From Neoarius graeffei (lineage: Eukaryota; Chordata; Actinopteri; Siluriformes; Ariidae), in assembly GCF_027579695.1 (NCBI RefSeq), contig NC_083571.1, forward strand, positions 38,142,943 to 38,206,942: 64,000 nt of DNA, read 5' to 3'. The notes under the pieces are model-generated. The model did not search any database. It saw nothing but the letters and a program-made list of their open reading frames with translations, and was not told the DNA's origin. Position numbers and translations under genes: made by a program. Position 1 is the stretch's first letter. Every line of letters starts with the position of its first letter. Positions 24,598 through 36,467 of this stretch are shown here, in pieces.

Positions 24598-24959
24598 CAG
24601 TGAGCTCCATAAATACTCTTAATGTTAAATACAAATATCTTCCATCATTATGAGGAAATTCTGACATGATGAGAAGATTCTTCTTCCTCGTCTTTGTACT
24701 TTATCCCACAGAATCCTGGGTATTATGACATCGCAGCGGAGGACGTGGCAGTGTGGCATGTTCCAAATAACGAGCGAGTGGATCATTGGAAACCAACATC
24801 ATACCTGTGCTATCACACGGAGAACAGATTCCTCAAGAACTACGGAGGAAACTTCTACAATCTCTTCAAGGTAACAGAACATTCATTCCTGGAAGGTTCA
24901 CTTTAGAAATGTTGTGTCCTGTTGCCATGAGCTCTGATGTAATGTCTTCTGATGCTAAT

Positions 24960-25095
24960 CTAACTCTAATCCAACACCAGTCTCACATTCATCTAACGTT
25001 CCTCTAAGGCTCTTAGGCTCCCCACACACGCATTTAACCTTCATTTAACACTCACTTAACACTTTATTTAACCTTATATAGCATTCATCTAAAGC
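24960..25095. repeat. Minisatellite related to the inverted-duplication arms, in intelectin intron
   Basis: Units such as CATTCATCTAACGTTCCTCT and CTTCATTTAACACTCACTTA match the style of the 21630-21895 repeat. This ties the inverted-duplication arms to the intelectin locus. Confidence 0.6.
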
Positions 25096-26892
25096 TTGGA
25101 TAATAACGTTTATATAAACAATGTTTGTCTAACAGTTATATAACTATATATATTTCCCATGAATTTATATCACAGTATATTTCTAATACTTACATTAATT
25201 CAGTATTCTCTGGTTTCCAGCGATTCTCAGTGAAGTACAATGTCGGAAGCTGTCCTGCTAACCATGGCCCCGCTGTTCCTGTAGTGTACGATGTTGGAGA
25301 CACCAAATCCAACCTTAACCTGTACGGACCCCTCATCAGAGGTGGGTATAGAAAATAAAAATCCACAATGGGGACACAAGTTGCACCCCTACTGATGAGA
25401 ACCACAATTTATTTTCCAAGAAATACATTTTACTGCCCTTCATCACATTTTCAGTTAATTGTCAAACAGCAGCAGGCTAGGAACTAAACACATGAAGAAG
25501 TATGTTATATTAAGGAAGTGATGTTTTCTAGCATAGCTTTAGCAGGAAGAATGATTGACATGCCAGTTGGGCTGAGCTTCGAACCACCACAATACTGCAC
25601 TCAACAGGAAGCACAGAAATATCTCAGAGTATTACATATTGTGAGATATTCTGTTTAGTGCAGACTGTTAGCTTGATAGCATAGCATTAAGACTCTCAGT
25701 GAAAGTTTCCTGGTTACCATGACAACCAGACCACTGCCTCCCAAACCATCAAACTAGAAAGTATGTGAAAATAATGCAGCACTAAAACAAATGCTCTGTT
25801 CGAAATGTTTTGCTTTAACATCACAAATATTAGATGGTTGTTGCCATGGTAACATTGTATTCTGACAGATTTAGCTAGTTTATCAGCAGTTATTTAAATA
25901 ACTCGCTAATTTAGCTAATATTTTTGTTAATAGGCTGTTAGGACTGGAGGGAGGACATGGGGACACTTCTTAATTTAATGGAATATTCATATTTATTCCT
26001 AAACCCTAGGGATTAAAGGCCATTATTTTCCACTGTATATTTTAATGAATTAAAATAAATATCTTAATGTCTCTCCAGGGTATTCTGAACCTGGGTTTAT
26101 CACATTCTGAGCGATAAACACAGAAAGCACAGCGATGGCAATCTGCTCAGGACTCAAACCCAAAGCACACTGAACACGTGAGAATTAAATCTGTTCTGTT
26201 CACACAGCGATTAAAAAAAGACTTTAAACCAGGAGACTGGTATTTATGAGGCTCTAATTAATATTATTGAAGCTCCAGGGTGTTTCTGAGATAAAGTCTG
26301 TCTCTTTAGGAAGATATCTGCCCCATGAGATCCTTATTCTGTCCACATTTAAAGGCAACATTCACAGACACCACGACTAAAGCACCACTTCACCTGAGGA
26401 GTCATTTATACATGTAAATTAATCAATTTGGAATCATTTACACACACAACTGAATCAAATGAGTCATTTGCACATGGAAATGAATTAACCAAGAAATAAT
26501 TTGTAAAAATAAGAGAATCAGCCTGGAAGTAATTTACAAACACAAGTGAATCATGTTTATGGTGTCTGTCAGGGCTATTTCTTGCTGTAAGTGCTGTAGA
26601 ATCAATTCAGACATCCGGATCACCTGGAGGGGCCATCATTTTTAAAACCATACACTTTACCATTATTTGGTGAAAAAGTTGATGTATCATGAAGTTGCAA
26701 AGGGTAGAAAACTGGAATGTACATAATTAGTCATGATATCACCTCATTTAATGTCAGAAGATCACAACATGATGATTATTTAGCTTCCATGAAAAAAAAA
26801 GCAGAAGAGGAAAAACAAACTCAAAGGATCCAGAATGATTTTACACACACTCAATAGTCCATGTATTAAATGTAAAGCTGGTGTGTGTGTAG

Positions 26893-27042
<150 letters not shown>

Positions 27043-27410
27043 TGAGAGAGAACGTTGCAGAACCAACAGCACACAATACACACATCAGTATAGCCTTAAT
27101 TACTGCATGACTGGGTGTGCAAAAGATTTATAAAGTTAGTTCCCATAGAATTTACCAAATTTTTCAGAATTTATTTCCGGATGTTTGGTGCAGGTCATGT
27201 TTTTCTCTCTCTTCTGATTTGGAGCAAATTTACAAAAAATGATGCACTATTACAGGATGATAATCAAGTTCAATCCTCATTATATGATGAAAGTAGTTAC
27301 AGTTTCTTGTATTACTTTTGGATTTATCTGCATTTACTCCTTTCCATTTCTGCTGATGGAGTTAGACGTGTCTCTCCTCAATTCTGTCCTGAATCCTGAT
27401 TTTATGAAAT

Positions 27411-27416
27411 AATAAA
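27411..27416 (+). terminator. Polyadenylation signal of intelectin
   Basis: AATAAA 366 bp after the exon D stop, followed by a TG-rich stretch. Confidence 0.6.
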
Positions 27417-27474
27417 GTTTTGAGCATTGCTCTTGGATGTTGGTCAGTGATTTATTTGCAGAATGATTTAACTG

Positions 27475-28213
27475 ATGAAAGTTTTAGTAATAAACAGCCC
27501 CTCACCCGTCACCACATACTTTAAATATTCTGACGACACTGCCATCCTAGATTTGCTGAGCGACAATGACTCCATCACGGCCTACCAGTCATCCATCTCT
27601 CTTTTTACCCAGTGGTGCACAGATAACTTTCTGGAACTCAATGTGGCAAAAACAAAGGAAATGGTATTTCACAATTCAGACACCACTGTTCTGCCCTCCA
27701 CCCTCATCCATAATCAGAAGGTTGAACAGGTCAGCCATTTCAAGTACCTGGGACTCACTATAGACAATAAGCTGACATTTGATCAACACATCACTAACAT
27801 CCACAAGAGGTCTCAACAAAGGCTCTATGTCATCCGCAAGCTCAGTGCTCTCTCTGTCGCCCCTCATCTCCTGTCCCTTCTGTACTCCAGCATCATCCAG
27901 CCTATTCTATTGTACTGTTCACCCTGCTTCTATAATATGCTCTCCACCTCCAACAGAAACAATTTGACAAAAATCACACACACACAGCCTCCAAAATCAT
28001 TCACCACCCCACACGCAACCTTACTGAGCTCAACCTCAAAGCTGTCACACGCCTCGCAGTGTCAATAATTGAAGACCACAATCACCCTCTTTACCCACTT
28101 TTCACACTGCTCCCATCTGGTCGCAGGTATAGGACTTTAAGATGGAGACGGGCACGTTTTAGGAAGAGTTTTGTACCGTCTGCCATCTATGCACTGAACT
28201 GCCTCCCACAGTA
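27475..28213 (+). pseudogene. LINE reverse transcriptase C-terminal half
   Basis: Holds KYSDDTAILD (RT motif C), NFLELNVAKTKEMVFHN, HFKYLGLTIDNKLTFDQH and HKRSQQRLYVIRKLSALSV. A frameshift near 27980 moves the frame; the downstream frame keeps LPSGRRYRTLRWRRARFRKS and ends at the TAA at 28213. Paralogous to the minus-strand fragment at 13580-14375 but clearly a different family. Confidence 0.8.
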
Positions 28214-28334
28214 ACCCTGTACAGACTTTCCTGGACTGGGTAAATAGTGACGGACTGTCTGATGCAGATATACATGTTGTAGGTCTACTGTCTGAATGGT
28301 TTCTTGTCTAAGTGAGTATATTTGATTTGATATT

Positions 28335-30620
28335 CAGGGATGTGATTTGGGGCTGGTGAAATTATCTGAAAATTTTAGCCGGGGGTCTGGGGGCCGTAGG
28401 CCCCCAGCTGGTCCAGGGCAGCGCCCTGGTGGGGGGACAAGGGGGGCGAAGCCCCCCGAAGCTCCTGGGTTCTGGGGTTTTCTGACTTAAAAATTGCACT
28501 AAAATGGCAAGCAAACACACAAGAAAAAACTTGTCATGATTAACAAATTCAAGCCAATTTAATGGTCAACATGCAACTCTGAGCCCCTATAGTAAATTCA
28601 ATGATTCTTAACTGACAAAAAGCCAAAACATAAAACCTAAAAATGTCATTCTAAATTAAATCATCTGCATTAGAATAAACAGAAAATTGTATAAGGAAAA
28701 ACAAAATTTATACTTCCAATTACTGTAGAAGTTGAACATACCTAAATGTGCCTTTTCAAACAAACATGATGCAACATAAGAATTCATCCACCATTATTTA
28801 TTAAACTCTCTTGCTCCTGGTAGTCTCCCGGTTTGCTTCTTATGTATGGCAACTTCTAATATTTGATTAAGTTACTGCACACCCCGTTTAGACAGGGTAA
28901 CAGGATTGACAAAAAAATTAGTCATGCATAGACTACTTACCAAAACTGAACTTTTTAAGTAAATATTATCAGATTCAGTTCATTCTGCCATCCATATAAA
29001 AGATGAGAATATGTAGATCCTTGGCAACAAATAATTTCAATAATAGCTTTTGGGAGCATTTATTTTTGTTATGTGATTAATCACGGTAACAGAACTGACA
29101 CAAACCTCTGGGACAGGTACAAAAATTAACAAAACATCAAAAAAAAATCTTTTCTTAATGGCATTTTCAATTTGTGACATCATGTCCATTGTGGTTTCCA
29201 CAGTCTTGTCGTTGAACATGAAAAAGTTTCAATTCCACCTTTGTCTAACATTAAGAATCGTCTGAAAAAAAGTCTCTTTTCAGTGGGACAGCCATTTTTG
29301 CTCAATTTCGACCCTAAAATTTGCTACAAAATACACATTTATGAACCAAAGTAGTCAAATTTTGAAATGCAAGGTAGAACTGATAATGTTTTATCATATG
29401 AGACCATAAAAAGGTTTTAGAAATCTCAAAATGTAAACAAAACACGTCTCGACAAAAAAAATATGTTTTCTATGAAATTGACTCATATACAGAACTGTAC
29501 AGTGTTCACTCACTTGAGGATTTTCATATGCAAGAATAAAAATCACTTTTTCACTAAACATTCACAAAAAATGTGTTTGCAATTAATTGGGATCCACTGT
29601 TTTTATCATTTCAACCGCGCATCAGACCCTCGGCCAATTGAAAATGTCTTTCATGCACTTTTCTCCCTCATGAGAATTTTGAAAAGTTGGCAAGTATGTA
29701 TTATTTGCAATAACATTTTAATATTGAATAAACAAATCAAAATTGTGTATAATTACCTTACATCCACGCTGTGGGAAAAGTTTTGAGCGAAAATTAAAAC
29801 TAACTTGGAGTGAAAAAGGTGAAATAATCTGTGATGAAGTTGGCAGAGACTCTGAGGTAAAGTGAGAGGAGGCGGGAGGGGTCAAGCATCACTGCCGCCT
29901 CACAGACTCACTTTCCCGGGTTAAACTCCCACCGCTCCCCCTCTCTCTAGCTTTTGTTTTGTTTTCACTGAGTAACCATTTTGATTTGTAAACTAGAGCC
30001 ATGATTTAAACTGCTGTTTCTTCGGACGTAACTAAAACAAACTGAAATAAAACCTACCCCTTCTTTTCTCCTCAGAAGGTTTAGCCTCCAATGCTAACCT
30101 TTTCACCACAGCTTTCATAGCGTGCGCATGCGCATCCAGGAAGCAACAGATGGCGCGAGGCCCCATTGCCACGGCAACCTTCGTCACCCCGTGAAAACAT
30201 ACCCAACTGTCGCACGTGCAGTGACACCATCACCACTCGCAGGTTTATTATGGGGAAAGAAATGAGCTGGGTTGTTTTTTTCTTCTTCCCCATGTTTATT
30301 TACTTTAAACACACACACACACACACACACACCAAACTGATGATCAGGTGCATCTTTACGCTCGATCACGGAGGCTGCCATCTTTCAACTCTTTGTTTGA
30401 AGCGAGCTTACGTACAGCTATCTAACAAGCGCGTTCATTGGTTGTTACAGAGCGATGGGCCAATCACGTACCTCATTTCATCTCAATGACGGAATTACTG
30501 AAAGTCGGAACGAATAGGATATGAATGCGGATTTTTGAGTGAAAAATCGGAAATTTTTTTTTCAAATTTTGAGGTGAAAAAAGCAGAATTCCGCGAATTC
30601 GCGGAAAAATCACATCCCTG
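28335..30620. mobile_element. 2.3-kb TIR element starting CAGGGATGTGATT
   Basis: CAGGGATGTGATT at the left faces AATCACATCCCTG at the right. Next to the right end is a purine/AT tract with CGCGAATTCGCGG, and near the left end there is a G/C-rich stem (GGGGGCCGTAGGCCCCCAGC). The flanks share ATATTTGATTTGATAT, longer than a normal target duplication and probably a pre-existing local repeat. No transposase recognised. (CA)n at 30308-30332. Confidence 0.75.
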
Positions 30621-30812
30621 GATATTTGATTTGATATCTGTTCAATGTCTTGATGCCTGTCGCTTGTTTTTGTCTGAATGTCTTCTGTCGGTGTGTACAC
30701 ATTTTATACCTGTTTAATGTTGGTTATGTCTTTATTGTACTTATACAGTATGTTGTAGCTGTTCCAAGTCTGACAGTTGGTGAAGACAAATTTCCCTTGA
30801 GGGGACAATAAA

Positions 30813-30893
<81 letters not shown>
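30813..30893. repeat. (TATC)n microsatellite
   Basis: About 20 tandem TATC units forming the 3' tail of the LINE. Confidence 0.95.
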
Positions 30894-30895
<2 letters not shown>

Positions 30896-30899
<4 letters not shown>

Positions 30900-31086
30900 G
30901 CTGATGTCTGTATAATGCTTCTCACCACATGCACAAGAACAAACCTGCAATTATTTTAGTTTGAGTAAATATTGATCTTGTAGCTTGTCATGATGGTCCT
31001 GTACCTGATCATATTATAATAGCATTACGTAAAACCATACAGGAGCTGTAAAACACTGCCTTCTTCTAAATAAAGGGGATCAAACT
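30896..31086. other. Unassigned stretch
   Basis: No feature recognised. Confidence 0.4.
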
Positions 31087-32760
31087 CGTGTAGCAGGTGG
31101 AATTACCTCTTGCTCCGCAGTTTCCTTGGGATCTGGCTGCAGTGGGAGGGGCCAGTCCAATTAATCAATGGCGTGCGTCACGAGCCTATTTATGGTAGAG
31201 TGATTTTGAACTCTGGAGGTGTGACGACCCCCTCCCTTGCTGTTTCCTGTCACACCCCTTCCCGTTTACCTGTGGCCGGTAAACACGCTTGTTTGGAACT
31301 CTGTTACTCTGGCTAACTTTCGTTTGGTTTATTTGTGACCGGCTTTGGTTGCTTTTCAGTGTATCCACTGTTTGGCTTTCCCCGGTCTTGTCCAGCTGTG
31401 CATTTTGTGTGCAGCGACTTCCGAATGTTCTCTTGGCATCTGTATTAAGCGCAGATGACCCATGGAATTCTGTGAGCCTCGCTGGGATTAGGCGAGAAGT
31501 TTTGGATCGTGTGGTATGTGCCCCTTCCCCTTTGAATTCCTACTACTCTGAGTTTATTAAGCGTGGCGTTAATTGAGTATTTTGCGTGTTTTTTAGGTGT
31601 TGCCGGTTTTGGTCCGGGTTTGCTGCTGTTCTTGCCAGCGCGTTTCTACTAAGTGCTGTTTTCTCTGATTGATGCAGCTGCCTGCATGAGGAGGGCTGCG
31701 AAACCACCACAGCCCTTTAACACTAGTTTTAACTTTTGTAGGGTGTGTGTGTGTGTGTGAGAGAGAGACTGTTTGTGTTTGATCATTATTCATTTATAAT
31801 CAATGTGCGTGTTTGGAGTGTGGTATGAGGGATATTTTCTGTTAAATTGGGTATTTTTGTTTATTTGTTTTAGTCCTGCTCAGGCTTCACCTGCTGGCAG
31901 GAGGCTCTTTTTCTATAGCTGTGGATAGCCAGTGGGCTATCTTATTGGGCCTGATTTATGTTAATGCCTTTTTTATTTTTTTATTTACTTTGTTTATTTG
32001 GTTTAATGCTCACGAGAGCTTATTTTATGTGAATTTGTGTGTGGCTAGTAACCACGTCTGCCAACCTTTTCTGTTGCGGCAAGCAGCCTTTGGTTGCCAA
32101 TTGTATGCCAGTACTGGTGGGAGGCTATTGCAAGCTGTGGATCATCAGTGGTCCACGTAGTTCCCCTCCCTTAGTTTACATCGTGTGTGGTTGTGCATTT
32201 TAATTGGTTAGTTTGTGATCTAGCTGTGTTATTTCTTTGTTTGATTTTCTCTTTTCATACCTTTTTTTTTTGTTTATTTACTTTTCAGGTACTGTGTGCC
32301 CAAGGCAGGGTGGCAGTTGATTCCTTAGGTGGTGGTGTTTTCCTATTGTCCGTGTGTGTTCACGTGTGCCTGTGTGGAATTCTCCTTTTATGTTTTTGAT
32401 TTTATTTGATTTATTTTGATTTGGTTTGTAGTGAGTGTGACACGTGGGCTTGCATGGTGTGCCTCTTTGGATCTCTTCTCCGTCTCCTGGTATCTTGCCC
32501 CCTGCTGGTAGGCCTCGGCCCTGTTAATATTGATTTTTCCCTTACCCTTGCCCCACATGCATGTTGGTTAGTCCTTTGGAGTGTGAATGAAAGTGATTGT
32601 GAAGTAAAGGAAAGAATTATTTTGTAAACATTGTAACAAAATAAAATAGCCTTTTTGTATTTTCATAACTTTGGTCTCTGGTGTCTTTAGTCAAACGAAC
32701 CTTGCAGGTCAACATAGTGAAGTGTTTTCTGGTTAATATTCCTGGGGTGAAAGTCCCCTG
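31087..32760 (+). mobile_element. LTR-like tract (possible solo LTR plus leader)
   Basis: Starts TGTAGCAGGTGG. Has a TATTTAT-type box near 31190, long T/G-rich noncoding DNA, and AATAAAATAGCC near 32640 followed by GGTCTCTGGTGTCTTTAGTC as in an R/U5 region. The text TGGTGGCGTAGTCAG near 32760 resembles a primer-binding-site region of Gypsy-type elements. I cannot fix the 3' LTR edge or a target duplication, and no coding part follows. Confidence 0.4.
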
Positions 32761-33369
32761 GTGGCGTAGTCAGTAATTGCTCTTTGGCTCTGTTTAAGGT
32801 CCAATTTAGTCAACGCGTCGCTTTTCTCCCCAAGGCCACACTCGGTTTTGCAAATGGGCTTCATTGTCACATGGGTCGGACTGAAATAAAAAAATAATAA
32901 TAATTCACCAATGAAGTCATGAACTCCTCTTCAGTGTGTTCATTATATACTGACTGTCCAAACAGATTAAGCATGAATCACCTAGACCAGTGATTCTCAA
33001 ACTGTGGTACCCTGTACGTGTACCACTAGTGGTACGTGGGCTCCATTCTAGTGGTATGCCAAAGAATCACTTTAAATATAAATAAAATTTTAAAATAAAA
33101 CGTGAAATACTATCCATAATATCCGAATGGATGAAAATATCTTATCAACCGATGACAAGAAAATGAAAGGAGATACAAATTAAGTTAATTTTAAAAAGTT
33201 TGCAAGTGCTTCTGGGTAGCCATACGTAGCGTACGTATGCATTCCCGCCGGTTCCGCTGACAGACGGTTATCCGCCATTGGTAGACTAGGCTGTGATGGG
33301 AAAAGGTGGAGGTGGCTTTGCTAATTATGACGAGTACGACAAAATTACTGTCGTGGCTTAAATCCGCGA

Positions 33370-34044
33370 ATGGGAGCGTGGATCAGGGGAGAGGGAGAAC
33401 TGAAGAGGACGTGTGAGCCGAGCGCAGATGCTAACGACAGTGACAAAACCAGCCCCAGAACTGCTAGCAAACGGCAGAAACCAGTGAGGAGGAAGTATGA
33501 CAAAAAATACACAAAACTGGGATTCATCTGGAGCGGGACAGAGGAGCTGCCCAGGCCGCAGTGTGTTGTATGCGGGGAAGTAGTAAGCAATGAGTCCATG
33601 AAACCATCGCATCTCAAACAGCATCTTACAACCAAACACACAGCACTAAAGGACAAACCAATGGATTTTTTTTTTTTTATGAAAATGTGATGAACTGAAG
33701 CAGTCCAAGTCCACCATTCTGTCCTATGGTACACCCGTAGCCAAAGCACAGGAAGCTTCATATCGTGCCAGCCTCCTGATCGCCAGAGCCGGTAAGCCGC
33801 ACACAATCGGGGAACTGCTGTGTTTACCATTAGCCAAAGAGATGACACGTATCATGTGTGGAGAGAAAGCTGCCAGAGAGTTAAACTTGGTGCCGCTTTC
33901 AAATGACACCGTGTCAAGGAGGATAAATGACATGGCTGACGATGTTAAAAAGACACTGAGCGCATTAAGAACAGTAGATATTTTACCATACAGCTTGATG
34001 AGGATACAGATGTTGCAGATTTGGCCAATTTATTTGATTCATTA
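33370..34044 (+). pseudogene. BED-finger hAT transposase N-terminal fragment
   Basis: Encodes RRKYDKKYTKLGFIWSG, then a BED-type finger (CVVCGEVVSNESMKPSHLKQ followed by HLTTKH), then after a poly-T frame break ILSYGTPVAKAQEASYRASL, GELLCLPLAKEM and DTVSRRINDMADDV. This is the order seen in SCAND3/ZBED9- and FAM200-like hAT proteins. A frameshift at the T run near 33670 and loss of everything after about 34044 leave no catalytic core. Confidence 0.8.
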
Positions 34045-34074
34045 AGTAGTGTTTTATTTTCCTATATTTAAACA

Positions 34075-34452
34075 GGGCGGCACGGTGGTGTAGTGGTTAG
34101 CGCTGTCGCCTCACAGCAAGAAGGTCCGGGTTCGAGCCCCGTGGCCGGTGAGGGCCTTTCTGTGTGGAGTTTGCATGTTCTCCCCGTGTCCGCGTGGGTT
34201 TCCTCCGGGTGCTCCGGTTTCCCCCACAGTCCAAAGACATGCAGGTTAGGTTAACTGGTGACTCTAAATTGACCGTAGGTGTGAATGTGAGTGTGAATGG
34301 TTGTCTGTGTCTATGTGTCAGCCCTGTGATGACCTGGCGACTTGTCCAGGGTGTACCCCGCCTTTCGCCCGTAGTCAGCTGGGATAGGCTCCAGCTTGCC
34401 TGCGACCCTGTAGAACAGGATAAAGCGGCTAGAGATAATGAGATGAGATGAG
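34075..34452 (+). mobile_element. tRNA-headed SINE, copy 3
   Basis: Complete copy: GGGCGGCACGG head, A box TGGTGTAGTGG, B box GGTTCGAGCCC, tail GATGAGATGAG. Perfect target duplication ATATTTAAACA at 34064-34074 and 34453-34463. Inserted within the hAT remnant, so younger than it. Confidence 0.95.
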
Positions 34453-34674
34453 ATATTTAAACAGTGTTACTGTTCAAAGTACTGTGTGTAATGTTACAGT
34501 GGCCAACAATATTAAATATACTTGTTAAATAAAACCTCCGCCTTGTTTTTAATGAATACTTAGGCCTACTACACTACTGTATTTTAATGTTGGTCATTAT
34601 GGTGGTACTTGGAGAGCCAAGTATTTTCTGAGGTGGTACTTGGTGAAAAAAGTTTGAGAACCACTGACCTAGAC

Positions 34675-35130
34675 AACTCAAGACCACAAGATGTCAGCAG
34701 CAGATCCTTTAAGTCCTGCAAGTTATGGATGGGGCCTCCATGGATCAGACTTGTTTGTCCAGAACATCCTACAGATGCTTCAACACCTTGAACTCTTTGT
34801 CATGTTCTTCAAACCATTCCTGAACACTTTTACTTGATCTCTAAAGGTGTTCAGGTAGGATACGTGGCAAAGTAACATCCAGATGAAGAAGACAAGGTTT
34901 CCAGCAGAACATTGTCCAGAGAATCACACTGCCTCCACCAGCTTGCCTTCTTCCCAGAGTCCATCCTGGCACCATCTCTTCTCCAGGTAAAAGACACACA
35001 TACAGCCGTTCACATGATGCACAAAACATGATTCATCAGACAAATCCTCCTTCCATTGCTCCATGGTCCAGTTATGTTTATACACAAGAGCACTTATGTG
35101 TTGCAGGTTTCAGCCAATCAGAACTCACTT
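34675..35130 (-). repeat. Degenerate coding-like dispersed repeat
   Basis: On the complement, pieces such as CFVHHVNGCMCVFYLEKRW and DGLWEEGKLVEAVILW look like decayed transposase but contain stops in all frames. I recognise the style from fish repeats and cannot name the family. Confidence 0.35.
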
Positions 35131-35353
35131 TACTGAACTGATTTGTCTTATAAGTTGGAGTCTTATTGTGGAAATTGTAAATGTGTTTCCATGACAACAA
35201 TGTTTAAAAAAAAAATATCTAGAAAATGTGAAAATGCACAGTAACTGTACAAAGCACACACACACTTTCTACTGTTGTACACATCTGTGGAGTGTTTTGT
35301 GAAAGCTGTGAAGTGTGTGTGTGTGTTTCTTGGGAAACCCTCCATATTCTGGT

Positions 35354-35440
35354 TATCCTACAGTGCCTGGGGTTTATGTACCTAATCGTTGCCATGGTGG
35401 ATGTTTCCATGACTCGAGCTCAGCTGGCTGGATCGTCTGT
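35354..35440 (+). other. Possible orphan exon
   Basis: An 87-bp open stretch between an acceptor-like TTATCCTACAG and a strong donor GTGGTGAGT, reading CLGFMYLIVAMVDVSMTRAQ and onward. It may be a host exon or chance. No partner exon was recognised nearby. Confidence 0.25.
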
Positions 35441-36467
35441 GGTGAGTCACATTGATGAAGCTGCGAAAATGTTAACACGTGTGTGTTTTTTTTTTTTTTT
35501 AACATTTTTATAAATCAGTTTTCCAAAGAAAACTGAGCAAAGAGGAAAAATGGAAACAAGATCATGAAGGAAGTAAGGGAATAAGGGAGCATGTCAGGGA
35601 GAGATCTGTGAAAGCTGAAACAGGGAAGTCAGGAAACACAGAGGTGAAAGGATGGGGACTCTTGGGGGAAGAAGGAAATGAGAAGATGCAACTTGGGAAG
35701 GATGAGTAAAATGGGGAGGAAAAAAGTTGGAGGCAAACCATTAGGGCATTAACATGAACATTTGTTCTGCCTCCATTTGCTTCTCTTTTCTTTATCTTTC
35801 AGGAGCCTGTAAAAAGAGGTGTCTGATTTCTTGTTAAATCTATTTGTACAGTCAGTCGCACAGCAGCTCTTTCACATCTGTTTTTAGTGTTTTCGTGGCA
35901 TTAGAGCTGTGTTACTTCCACCTACAGCAGGGGTCATCAAACTACGGCCCGTGGGCCGACTCCAGCCCGCCACCCCCCTTTGACCGGCCCCCCAGCCCCT
36001 CTGCCCCCCCACCACTTGAACCGGCCCTATGAGGCAATCCCCAAAAGTGGTCATGGCCTATTTTTTTAAATTGCTTTTTTGGCAAATATGTCTGCATCTT
36101 GTATTTTGTTGATTTTAGCAATTAAAATTGATAGTTATAAAATGAACTATTCATATTTTCCGAATTTTTGTCATATGCTCATGATCAAGCAGTGACAGGC
36201 AGCACACGTGCAGAGAACTGTCAGTGTTCAGGACAGCAAAATGGCTAGCGGTAAGTGAAAAGTTGACAGAGTGCAGAGTTTTTAAAGAACAGTGGATCAC
36301 CGATTATTTTTTCATTCAGTGTAAGGCCATTATTAAATGTTCTGTTTCCAGTCCATCGGCCGGGTGAGTGCCGTTTGTGCAGTTGAAATTTTTTTTTTTT
36401 AACGCCGGTTTTTCGATATTTTTTTCGGGTTTATAAATCTAAAGTCGAACTTGACATTTACGCATTC

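Larger units (their letters stand above)
27470..30895 (+). mobile_element. LINE (L2/Rex-type), split by a TIR element
   Basis: RT-derived sequence at 27475-28213 is followed by a 3' region that breaks at 28334 and resumes at 30621. It ends GGGGACAATAAATATCTATC in a long (TATC)n tail to 30895. The tail-type 3' end is usual for these LINEs. The 5' part is missing. Confidence 0.78.
32988..34666 (+). mobile_element. hAT element with TSD ACCTAGAC
   Basis: The ends CAGTGATTCTCAAACTGTGG and, on the complement, CAGTGGTTCTCAAACTTTTT face each other; the 8-bp duplication ACCTAGAC is at 32980-32987 and 34667-34674. It holds a BED-finger transposase remnant and a SINE. Confidence 0.92.

Noticed and set aside
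33345..33848. 167-codon minus-strand ORF opposite the BED-finger hAT fragment
   Set aside because: Shadow of the plus-strand transposase remnant, with a poly-Lys stretch from a T run.
34075..34160. tRNA gene
   Set aside because: A and B boxes are present, but the sequence does not fold to a complete cloverleaf with a proper acceptor stem and is the head of a repeated SINE.
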